Shown here one piece after another: positions 39,620 to 51,013 of a stretch of DNA of 64,000 nucleotides. Numbering within the stretch: position 1 is the stretch's first letter; the number at the start of each line of letters is the position of its first letter. A program made the position numbers and the translations under genes. The stretch comes from Gorsachius magnificus. Lineage: Eukaryota; Chordata; Aves; Pelecaniformes; Ardeidae. The DNA lies in contig CM067086.1 in the NCBI GenBank assembly GCA_034008185.1, forward strand, positions 16,715,507 through 16,779,506, written 5' to 3'. The notes under the pieces were generated by a model. The model ran no database searches. It was not told where the DNA came from and was given only the letters and a program-made list of their open reading frames with translations.

Positions 39620-39840
39620 GCGCTAGTGCTGTAATTGCATGCAGAAGATGTAGGTTCAAATTGTGGCTTTGCTACAGATTTCCTATGTGACCCTGCACAA
39701 ACATCCCGGTGCATCAGTTGCCATAGCAAAACAGATATCATTTCCTTCCTTCCACTGCCTGTCTCCCATACAAGCTTTTGAGGACAAACATTTTTACTTG
39801 CCATTTTACAGAACAGCACTTGATGCAGTATGGTCCTGAC
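39620..39840 (+). mobile_element. MIR-like SINE fragment (tRNA-derived)
   Basis: The segment has a box-B-like TAGGTTCAAATTGTGGCTTTG (39651-39671), then TCCTATGTGACCCTGCACAA (39681-39700), then a GGTGCATCAGTTGCC block and GCAAAACAGATATCATTTCC. This is the order of the MIR head and core (a 'ggttcgaatcc', 'tgtgaccttgggcaa', 'tgcctcagtttcc', 'gtaaaatggggata' series). The part right of 39745 is weaker and may be the MIR tail or unrelated. The element is old and diverged. Confidence 0.58.
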
Positions 39841-42800
39841 TTTTGGCTGAGGCCATTAGCTGCCTCCATGTTACCAATAGTAAATAAAAACAAAGCAGCC
39901 TTGTTCTGCAACGACAGCCCCAGACTTCTGTCCAGGCAAGCCTGATTAGAAGCACATGCACGGTCTAAAAAGTATTTTATTTTTTATTACTGATTCCCTG
40001 TTCATCTAGCCTTCCAGTTATTCTTGTGTAAAGAAACAGTCAGTGCCAAAAGCCAACGAGTGAAGCTGTAGCTGCCTCCCTTCACTTCTTGAATGGGATG
40101 TGGAGAAGTAGTGGCTGCTCCTCATGTTCTGGCATCATGTTGATGCCTAAGTCCCCCTCATGAGAGTGGTCCCCAAGGGGTGGAACTGGGACCAGCAGCC
40201 AGGCCAGTGTCTCTTCCTTCAGTGTGTGCTAACAGACGTGACAGGAGGTTCATCCTGAGCTGTGTCTCCGGTGGAGGATGCACAGAATCAGCCACGTGCT
40301 GGGAGTTATCTGCGAGGCGGGGACGAGGAATGGGATCATCTCTTGTGATGCTGCCTTGGGTGTCAGCTGTGAGTGCATTTCCCATGAGGTAGGTGTCAGA
40401 GTCTGTAATGTTTTACACTGCTACAGAAAAAAACCCTTAAAAATATGATCATGTATTTATCTGGAAAAGAGCTTTAAAAACAGTGTTACGGTCAAGTCTT
40501 TCCAGCCACCAGCCTCTGAGAGTGGAATATTGGAACTGACTCACTAGTCCACATAAATTGCTCTGGCCTGGAGGTGGGTGAAAATGCCCTGAACTCCGAG
40601 GGAACTCCGTAGGGAGAGCTTAGCTTAAGAAACATGTTATCAATGTCTGTACTGGGCAAGGGCCCTCTTGTTAAACTGCTCACTTCTGTGGAAGATTGCA
40701 AGGGTCTCTGGGACTTTTGTGGTGTGTAATGCAAAGCTTTGAGAGATTTATAGTAGTTGGGGAGTAGAAAGGGAGTAGTTATGTTGGTGTGGTGATGCCT
40801 TAGCAAATACGCTTCGTTGTAAACAAGCCCTAGGACAGCTACCGCTAGTATCGGAGTGGTGTCTCCTAATGGCATGGTGGGATGCTAACAGAACAGTAAT
40901 TCACAGGGAGGAGTGCCCTCTACAAAATTACAATGTCTCCCTTTTAAGCTCCTGGTATGTTCCTGGAGGTTTCCATCAGCCAAACATTGGCACCACGTTG
41001 TTTACCCTAACTGAGGAGACCACAGTTTGAAGTGATTGTAGGCCATTAGAATTATAGCAAAGGGGAGTACTTTAGGCACATTTGGGGACTTTAAGAAATA
41101 TATTGACTAAGGAGGCAACACTTTGATCAGGTTCCAAGAAGAGCATATAAAAACCCCCTTTTGATGAAAATGAATTTCAATTCTGCAGTAAGGTGAGTAA
41201 GGGAGGGAAAAATTCTTGTTAAAATAATTCCTGTCAGATACCTCTTCTTCCTTACTGACCTGCCCATTTCCTTGTGTTTTCCGGTAGGTAAAAGATCTCT
41301 TGCCCCTGCTGCCTGCCTGTGAACTCATCACATCAGTGACATTCCCTCTCAACTTTCCTCCATTTTCCTCCATTTTCAGACCTTGTCATCCTTTTCCTTT
41401 CTGGTTGTTCTATTTCTTGTCCCTTCCTGCCTCAAGCTCTATATCCATCATCACGTTGTTTATTTTTTATTCTCCCTCCCCAAATGCAGGGAAATTCTTT
41501 CCACTTTGGTCATTCTGAATCTATCTATGAATGAGTACGCTTTCATAAAGGAGCAGTATCCTGAAGGGTTTGGTGTGCTGTCACTGTTCCTGTTGATTAG
41601 GGTTTCTGTAGAGGTTGTTGAAGGTCAGTTCAGTGCCTGAACATTTGTGACTTATGTACAAAAGGTTCTTGGTCAAGCTCATATGAGTCTAAAACTAATA
41701 TCGTTAAAGGTCTTTGTAGGATCTGTGTGGAATCCATGCCAAATGTATACTCGCCACAGTCAAATCCTTTAGCTCTTAGAGCTGTGGTTGTCAAAAGTGC
41801 CAAAGAGCAAGTGCTCAAGGCCAGATTTCTGAAGGTCTACTTAGTTGTCTAACCATCTCTGAAGTGGGAGTTTGCCCTCGGTGCTTGCTGCAGTGCCATT
41901 GAGTTTGGTTACCTAGTTTTTCCAAGCTCTATCAAGAACCTCTGCTTCTGTGTTGCAGAATCCAAGCTTCACTGTGCATTAATGTGGAGGCCAGAAAGTG
42001 TAGGAAAAGCAAATAAGAACGGAGTCCACACAATAGCAAAGCAGGAAAGCAGCACATGCAAGTTGGTTCTTAGCTGATCTTGACAATCAGCCAAACATAC
42101 AGGTTGTCTGGGGCTATTCCTTCATCTTTCACAAGCAGAAACTAAGTTCATGTTTAAATGTTGGATAAATACTTGCAGGAGAGTATGTGCATTTGTCTTG
42201 ACAAATACTAACCAGCTTCCTGAGGAAGAGCTCTTGCTCCCACACAAGCACCAAGGACAACTTTCCTTATTCCCTAAAAGACACGTTTAACAATAAATTA
42301 ATATTTACAAGATGGGAATCAACCTGAAGTGAGAAAAATTAAATTTGTTGCCCATCCACGGGAAGATACTTTTCACCTTTGAATATGTTTTGCTAGAAGA
42401 TTAAATATATGACTTTTTTATAAGGAAAGCTGTCAGCTAACACTGGATCAGTGATAATTTTATTAGCCTCAGAACCATCCAGTGTTATTTGGAAGAATCT
42501 GCTTCATTTTCTATCCGCACATCTGTGTAGCAGCTGCAGGCACATACTTCCCAGGGGCTCAGTCTAATTTGTAGAATTACAGGGGTTGTGCCTGGCTATA
42601 GAAAAGGTCTATTAGTGTTGCTCATGTTGAAAATTTAGGCTTGATGCCTTCCACATGTTTTTTTTGTTTTGTTTTGTTAGTCTTTTTCTGGGTCCATAAT
42701 TAACCCTTTGGAGAAATTTCTCTTAAAGCAAGGTACCTATTGTCTTGTCTAATTCCTGATTAACTGTTTTCAGGAGGCCAGTTTTGTACCGCGTCCTCTC

Positions 42801-45800
42801 TGAGTTTCTAACAACAGTGTCAGATGAACCGTGAACTCAGCTGGATTTTTTTTCCTCTCTCCCTCTTTCTCTCTTTTAATTGCATACAGAAATCAATTTC
42901 TCCATTCCTGGAAAGCAGCCACTCTCACAGAAATAGCAGTTGACAGAAGAAGTGTGTACGGAGCACACAGAGAAGAATATATCAACCAAATTAAACCCTG
43001 AATATAATTTTGGATGGCAGAGTGACGTTGGCCAGATTTGAATTTGGTCAAAACACCAAACACAAGGCTTTGCTACAATATGTACCAGCCTCCAGCAGCA
43101 GCCTGCACCTCCTGCCGCAGGGAGGCACAAGGCTGTATTCTTTGGCCCCAGTAAATCAGCAGTGGCAGGGTCAATCCTGCAGGCAGCCCTGTGCAGATGG
43201 ACTCCTCGCCTCTCTATTTTAGTCTGACTGAAATCTACCATATGTTTATGTTCTGCAAGTGAAAAGCATCAGGAAAAAAAAAAAACCAAGCAACCCAACA
43301 TTTTTCCATTTCTGAACCTTTGGACAATATATCTGTTGTCTGGGGTCTGACTGACCAGGGCTTCTTGCCAGACTGGAACCTCATAGAGAAAAGTGCCACC
43401 TACTGAATAACCACTACCACATCCTGCCCTCTTCCCTTTCTGTCTGCTGTCTAAACACTGCGATAGCTCGCCTTGTCCGCTCCAACAAAAGCTGACAGCT
43501 TCATGTCAGACCCGCTCTGCGCTTGGAGGAGCCCTCAAGCTGAATTTTCAAGCGGGAAAAGCATTGCCCTTTTGTGTGAGCTGGGGGGTATTGCTCTGTC
43601 ATCTTGTGGAAGGAGAAACAAGGTGGTGTTAAAGCTATTTTGCTGAAGTTTTGGATTTGCTACTGGAAAAGAAATTGCAGCTGAGAGGAAAGCACTTAAC
43701 TTTTTGTCAGGCTAGTTCTAAACCCATCAGTTTGCAAACCTAAGCCAGTTCTTTTCCTTTTAGATTTTTTCCTTATTAGTCTGTGTTCATCTCAGTTGTT
43801 ATGATACCTTCACAGTACCTCATTTAACTCCTGCTGCATGGCCTGGGTTCACTGGAAGAGCCACATCTTTCATGCCAGGTTATGGCCACACAAGACTGTT
43901 TGCATCACAGAAATCTTATCATGACAGAAAGCTTAGTCCATGGAGAAGTTTGGCATAAAGCACAGAAATGGGATGCAGGCAGACTTGATGGTGTGAAAGC
44001 TCAATGGAAAATAGCCCAAAGAAAAGATTTTAACATTTCCCAGTATTTTGAGTGGTAAATGTCTTTGTGGGGAAAAAAATCTCAGTATTTTAATTGTTTC
44101 GCCTTTATTTGAGAAGTTAAAAGAATATATATTCTTTACCTATGAGATCAGATTTATAGCTTCTGAAGGCTGTCTTTGAGGATAGGGTTTTGAATGGAAC
44201 ATTGTAAGGAGACCATTTAAAGATAAAGTATATTGCCCATAATTGTTATGCAGTTGAAGGGAAAGGTGTTAAGACATTATCTATGTGACCTGCAGCTATG
44301 CATCAATGACCTTATTATTATATCCAGACCTTCTGTGACCCTTCCCCATATAGAATCACTTCCTGTAAGGAATATAGAGAATTTTTGTATTTTGCGGTTA
44401 AAAGGGGCTTTGTAATCTTTATACCTACTTAACCTGACTCTTGCTCCATAGTTTCATATCCTCTGTGTTACTTTCTCTTCCATTCTTGAACCACAGACGT
44501 ACATACAAAAGAATTAACTGTTTTATTTTTATTTCATTGATCTTGTGGTAATGATTTGAAGAGATTAACTACCCAAACACAGCAACGTGTTTCTTGAATG
44601 GTCATCTAAACTTTTAATGAAGGAAGGAGCAAATTATTTTGGTTTTATCACAGGGTTCGTTATTTCCAGTCAGCATTCTACTCAGTGTGCTATAGCTAGT
44701 GAATTGTTCAAGGGATTGTTTACCTACTTTGTATGGGAACAGGGTTTATAATTTGATAATCTAAGCAATTTGATAATGAATTTCAAGTACAAAGGCAATT
44801 TCAGGAAAATACTGTTCATTAACTGTATGTGGACTAATGATACCTGTCATTCGTCTGAAATTTGTTGCACAAGATCCAGGTGCACTCTAGCCACCATTAC
44901 CATGCTGATCCTGCTGAAATAATTGATTAAACTCCCATAATCTTCAGTGGAGCCAAGAATTCATCCTCACTTGAGGTCTTTGAACCCTCTTGCTCTTTCT
45001 CTCCTTAACATCTGCCCTCTCCCTTTCTCTCTCTCTCCCCCTAAATTCCCTAATCTATGTGTATGGGCTTACTGCATCCCTCATTAAAATGCAGCTATTC
45101 CTGTTCAGCAGCTTGCAGCAGTGCAGCATAAACAAATGAAGAGAAACACAGGGAAGGGGTATCAAATATCATAGGTGGCCTTAACATGTTGTTTTCAACA
45201 TTTAAAGTATTATTCAACCATATTTTGACATTTAAAATGACACCACCTTGGCTTTGCATGTGCTCTTTCTTCAAACTTTTTCTTTCTGACGAACTGAGCT
45301 AATGCTGTAAGAATTGCTCAAGTGCTTGAAAGCACACGTTGGCAGGTGCAGCTAGAAGCTTACCACAACATAAGCAGGCACACACAATGGATTCAAGACC
45401 CTTTCGCCTGCAGTTAAGGGTAGATTTGTCACTGCTTTAGGTAACAAAAATATCAGTCCCAGTGAAATAAATGAAAGATGACTAATCATGTTTTCCTGTT
45501 CATTGTTTACCTTTCATTCATCATCTGCTCTTTAACTATGAGCTCATTATTATTCCTTCAGCTGAATTTGTGCAAAAGAATTATATTCTCACATGCTGTG
45601 TAACCATCTGTTTGCTCTGGCAAGTTATACAGTTTTGCCTTTCAGGAGGCTGCCATGATATTATGCAAACATGTCTATTAATTTGCTACACCATCTTGGT
45701 TACCACTTCAGCCATGTTCTCTGTTCCAGCTTTCACATCTGTATTTCTAACTGTGTAATGTCCAGACTTAAGCCAACTCCATAGCTGTTTGGAGAACTTC

Positions 45801-48800
45801 AAAATGAAAGGAAAAGATTAATGGTCATTTAATAACCTGTGAGCAAAACTCCCTGGTTTGGTTGTCTTCATTGTTTAACATTAGTTGATGTATGTGCAAA
45901 AGAAAAAATGAAGTAATGGGAACAAAACCAACTAAGTCAGTAGATGTTTGGAAGTCAGATGCATTTTTGGTTTAGTGAGAGCCTGAAAAAGTAGCAGATC
46001 TGTGGGAAACATGAAAATATGTGCATTAAAGCCAAGGAAGACTCCATTGGTCAGCTTTACTAAAATACACTGGTAGATTGTGCAGTACTAGTTTTGTGGT
46101 CTGAAAAACAAATAAACATTGGGACGTGTTCTTAGTACATGCCTGTAAGCAGAGGTCCTTGAAGTCAATGAGGTTATGCCAGTATATTTTAGCTCAAATC
46201 TCTCCCTGCGTACAAATAAAAATGGTGATGATAGGCAATTTTTTATGACTGCATAGGTCAAATTCAGGTTTCTGAAAAGCTGTGCTGTCACTAATGAGTA
46301 CCTACTGCCATTCAACAGAAGGAATAAAGGAATACAGGTCGCGTACATTATTATGCTATGGATACTTTTGTCTACTATCATATGGATAGCAACATTGCTT
46401 GGCTTTGATTTTCCTTTTTTTTTTCTTTTTTTTTTTTTCCATGCTAACAACAAACTACATAAATGGTCAGCTTCTGCTAAGCTTGCATTCCTGCAGAACT
46501 CAGCTCCTGGAATGGACTGCCCGGAACCCTGCACTGGCTGAGTATTGGTACTGTTTCTAGAGAGCTCTCCAGTGATGGGCGCCTCTGAAATTGTTGGTTA
46601 GAAACAGTAATATCACTCTTAAGCTTGCAACAGAAATAGAAGAAAAGGTTGTCAATCGGCTTTGTGCCAAACTAGTGCTAAGTACTGTAGTACTTCAAGA
46701 CATCTAAAGGAAGTATCCTTTTCTAGCTGAAACAGAAAATTCTAGTTGGAAAACAGAAAATTCAAAGGAGCTTAAGGCTTGTTGGGGCAAATTTTGATGC
46801 TGGCCGCATGGTACAATGTAATTGGGAATAATTCAACTGAAGAAAATAGGGCTATAGTAGGAGGCACCTTGCATTTTGGTTTTGCAGTATTGTATTTGCT
46901 AGTATAAAACATGTACTTAAAAACAAATTTTATGGTAGCTTTATTTCCATTAACAAGTACAGGAACGTGAATTTTCTGGGGTTTATTTTTTATTTCTGAG
47001 TACTTAACTGTGGGACAAACCATAAAATTTCTCGAAGTGTAAAAGTCCTCAGGGAATTTTAAGAAGCCCCACTGGATAGCTACATCAGTGTGCCAGGAAA
47101 GGGGTAAGGAGCATTTGCATTCAAGGTAAACGTTTATGATATCAGGAAACGTTAGTTGAAAATTTAGTCAAATTATTTAAACTGCATGGCCTCAGGAACT
47201 AAAAGTAGTTGATGAAATGAGAATTTTAGAACTAAATAGAAGAATATATAATTCTGGGGAAAATACTGATACACATTTGGTTTGTTTTAATATTGGATTG
47301 AGAGATTCCTTTTTTTTTGTCACTGCTGTGTCCAGATCTGGGATGCTGTTGTCACATCAGCGGGCTTCAGAAAAATGCTATTAATTTGAAGGAAATACAT
47401 GCAGAAGCATTTTATTTTGAGGCAGGTAAGAGTCCTCCATTGTAAATACAATAGAAAGTCTGTATTAATAGCTTGGCTAGAACACAGTTAACACTTTCCA
47501 GGTATCTGTGCACATAAATATGTATCAGGGAGAGTGACTGTTTGTTTTTATCTTGTTTATAATTATTTCCCTTTACACTCTCCCAGCCAGAGGACAATTT
47601 TTGCAAACCATCAAGATATTAAAGTTTCTTTCTTATGATGGTCTTTCTCTTGAAGGACAGTCTTGTGCTCCTTGCAGTTGTACTGAGACAGTTTTTAGGC
47701 AAGTGTTGCCCTCCACTGGGAGAGGGACAGATGACTTAAGGAAAAGGCCCTCCAGATCTCTGCTCTGCGTGCCCTAAAGTAGTTCCTCTCTTACGAGGAA
47801 TTTTGGGAAGCAGAGGGCTCTTGACGCCCCTCAGAGGGCATCTCCAAGTTGTCCCTGGGAGGTCTTGTCCTTGTTGGGTATAAAAGGGGCCATGGCTCTA
47901 TTGCTAAAAACAAAGCAGTCTTTCAATCACCGCATGCAACATGTTGGCAAATTGCTATGCCACCAGGACAAATCTGCTGGAATTGGTGTGCAAATGTCCA
48001 TGGCAAATCTCCAGACTTACTGAAACTTTCCCTCTCATGTAATTCACGGCAATTCTTGAAAGCTTCCCAACTTTTTCCTATGTTGCTATTTTTATTTTGA
48101 GTGGGAAAAGGGGAGAGAGCGTATGAACAATACCAGATGTAGACACCTTTTATGTAAAATTATACTCTCCTCTTCTAATAGCACACAGAGATGAATTCAT
48201 GACATGCGTTGGCATCGATGTATGGTCTCCATTCACAAGCACATTGTGAAATTGATTCCAAACCAAACGTTGGTATTTCATATGGGAGAAAATGCCTTGG
48301 TGAGCTGCCTATGTACAGACTGCATTTTTAGAATAATGATGGCAATGCCTTGCCTGCCATGTTCACTTCCAAAAGCTGAGATCAGTTCCAATTTTTCCTA
48401 AGCCTATTTTGGGAAACAGCAGTTCTTGGCTCAACAAGACTTCGCGCTAGCAAGGAACTTAATTGGCTCATTAGAAAGACTAATTTGGCAAATCAAATCA
48501 TAATGTTTTATCCAAGCTTTACAGTTTAATTTAATTTTGAGTAATTTTCAAGACACTCGGGAAGCCAGCTGCAATCAAGGAAGCTGTGCATGGCAGCTCC
48601 AGAGGAGCCGGGGAGGTGGCTGCACCACAAGCAGGGGTTGGAGTGGTTCCTCTCCAGCATGTGCGGAACTGCAAGTGGGGTCCAGGCTGTAATCTCCAGC
48701 CCTCTCTGGTGGCTGGTGGATAAGTCTTTCTCAAGAGAAAGACCCCTCAGCGGCAAAAAACATATGACGACTCCTTTATGATATCTGGATACAAGGGTTC

Positions 48801-50948
48801 TTCAAACAGTCCAGTAACACCTGAAACAAAGGAAGGGAATTGCTTGATTGTTTGGCTGTTGACACAAATGCTGTCCTTTTCCTTTACAGCTAAGTTGAGA
48901 CTGGGTGTTTTGTAATGCCAGTTGCAGGTATTTACTGACTAAAACCACACCATGTTTTGAGGACTGTACAGTGAGCCCGGTTGTTTCAGACATTTACAAC
49001 TATCAGCTTCTAAACCACTTGAAATCACTTGATAGAGACTTGAGCATTTCTAATGGATAGTGGAGTTGCATTTAATGAACATGCCTGGTTTGAGAGGTTT
49101 CTAAATATGCCATTTGGCTTACATATCACTGTATTCATCACTTCTTATCTCTCCCTTAAATGGTAACTACCTTTGTATATCCGCTACGTTTACATGCACA
49201 TACTGTGTGTGCAATTCTCTGGAGGAGATATTGGTGTGCAAGCCATGAGCTTGCGTGTTTCTATCTGCTTGAGACTCTTGGGAGTCTAAAGCACTTTCCA
49301 GTTAAAAGATATGTAGAAATTCTTGGCTCCCAGTAACTATGTCTCTTTCTCTTTCCCTCCATTTTTCTAGGGGGAAATATTTCTACCCTACCTGTCATGT
49401 TGGCCTGTGAGCGCTCCAGTAATTTAAATGATCTGGAAAATCTGTTTCAAGGTAAATATATTATAGTTTCGTTAATACTGGAGTTTTAGTAACAAGCAAG
49501 TTAATGAAAGAATGGTAGTCAGATAAAGCAAAAGAAGTAATGATTTACTTTTTTTTTTTTTTTTCTTTTTTTTACATGAGGAAGAAGTTCCAGAGCTGGC
49601 AGCAAAAAAAGAGCACAGGAGTTGCAAAGCTGGAACTTGCAAAACTGGTGGTCTTTATGGGCACACACACCAGCTCCAGAAGACTATGCCACAAGTCCTT
49701 GTTTCTCTCTTGTTATGGAGATGGGAGGAGGAAGGCGCACCACCTCAGCTTTCCAAGACATAGGAACACATGATGTAGGTGTGTGTCATTTTTCTGCGCC
49801 TGGTTTCTCACTTGATGGTGACAGCGGTATGCTACCATGGGCTCAAGACTTTGCAAGCTGTTTGCAAAGTGTGAGAAGTCATTCCCAAGAACAGGCTAAT
49901 TTTCTAATTAGAAGACATATGTCCACATGCACATGGCTTTTCAGCTAACTCCTGCTCAGTCATGTAGTTCTTAAGAGCTTTTCCTGACTTGATGTCTCCC
50001 ATGTGAGCAAGTTCAGTCAGCCATGGTACAATATGGTATCACAATGACCCTGTTATATTGTCAACGTAGGCATTGGCAATTATATTGCCACTGACTGAAC
50101 AATGGAGCTAGACATACAAAACCACATCATTCAGCTTTATGAGGAGCAGGGTCAGACAAGGGGAATGTAGCAGGCTCTGGCTAGCACCTGGCCATTGTAA
50201 TGCATCTAGCTCTTGATTGCACAGAGTGTACTACATGGCATATTTGCACTAATCAGCGTAGGATTTTGTGGGAGTATAAGTCTATATGCACTCAAGGCAT
50301 TTGGCATTCTTCTATAAGCCAGATAACATTGCCAACAGGGAGGGCATCAGGCTGCAGAAAAAAAGAGGCTATTGGACATGCAGGGTCACTCAGATGGAGG
50401 GAGACAGAGTGCAGGCACGACAGAGCTCTGGGTGTGTTTCATCAATCAGAAGAGTTTACACCAACATGGAGAAGGAGACATTCACTCCTGAAGTTCTTCA
50501 GTCCACATATTAGAAAGAACAATGTAGTGAGATCTATTTGAGGAAAATGTTGAGAGTTTTCCCTGAACATGGCAAGTTCGTGGCTTGATACTGGTTCCTG
50601 CCTGGGGTCAATATTTAATCAGGTGAAAGGAGCATTTGTATAAATGCAGCTTCTTGAGCATCCCAAATGCTACATCTGTTTGTAAAGTAATGGCAAAGGA
50701 TATTTAAAGTACTTACAATTATTCAGTGATACAAGTGCCTGCAATAACAAGTTGTTGCATTAGAATTACCATGTGGAGTTGAATTAAGGACTAAGCAAGG
50801 CTTTCTGTGCCTGAAAAGGTTTATGATTGTACTTCTTTCTTATTTTAACAGAATTTTATACAATAGATGATTGGTGCACTGTGTATTTTGGGAAATTAAA
50901 GCAATTACTGCTTTAATAAACATTCAGCAGAATGTGATTACTTCAGCC
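39841..50948 (+). other. intergenic, no confirmed gene
   Basis: No coding gene can be supported. Around 41820-41960 there is sequence like a degraded amniote repeat. Pyrimidine-rich runs occur near 45000-45045 and 46410-46440. A splice-flanked, open 81-bp segment at 49371-49451 is treated separately as a candidate exon. I looked on the minus strand for BBOX1 signatures (His-Thr-Asp-Tyr-Pro, the Trp-Arg-x-x-His-Gly-Arg block, the Gly-Ala-Tyr-x-Asp-Trp block) and found none. Confidence 0.55.
49371..49451 (+). other. candidate unassigned exon, 81 bp
   Basis: A very strong acceptor (a pyrimidine run from 49342, then TTTTTCTAG at 49362-49370) and a strong donor (CAAG|GTAAAT) enclose 81 bp. Two frames contain stops. 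The third is open for all 26 codons, with phase 1 at both ends, so the exon would be skippable without a frame change. The encoded piece includes LPVMLACERSSNL, which I do not recognise. An 81-bp segment is open in at least one frame by chance more often than not, so coding is unproven. It could be an exon of a long non-coding RNA, an exon of an unrecognised gene, or nothing. Confidence 0.25.
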
Positions 50949-51013
50949 CACCTGCAGGTGATTTTTTAATCCATAAGGCAAGCAGTTACAAAGATACTCT
51001 AATCACCTGCAGG
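50949..51013 (+). promoter_or_regulatory. candidate regulatory site: paired E-boxes in an inverted repeat
   Basis: CACCTGCAGGTG at 50949-50960 is a perfect 12-bp palindrome made of two abutting E-boxes. The 13-mer CCTGCAGGTGATT (50951-50963) recurs exactly, inverted, at 51001-51013, giving a third CACCTG with a 37-base spacer. Paired CACCTG sites are the known binding pattern of ZEB and SNAI family repressors. No element or gene is recognised nearby, and function is inferred only. Confidence 0.35.

Noticed and set aside
40492..40875. 127-codon open frame on the minus strand
   Set aside because: There is no known domain, no signal of splicing and no partner exons. The plus strand here looks like decayed repeat material.
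46088..46534. 148-codon open frame on the minus strand
   Set aside because: It includes a translated poly-purine tract (KKKKRKKKGKSK) and has no recognisable motif. It is a chance frame through low-complexity DNA.
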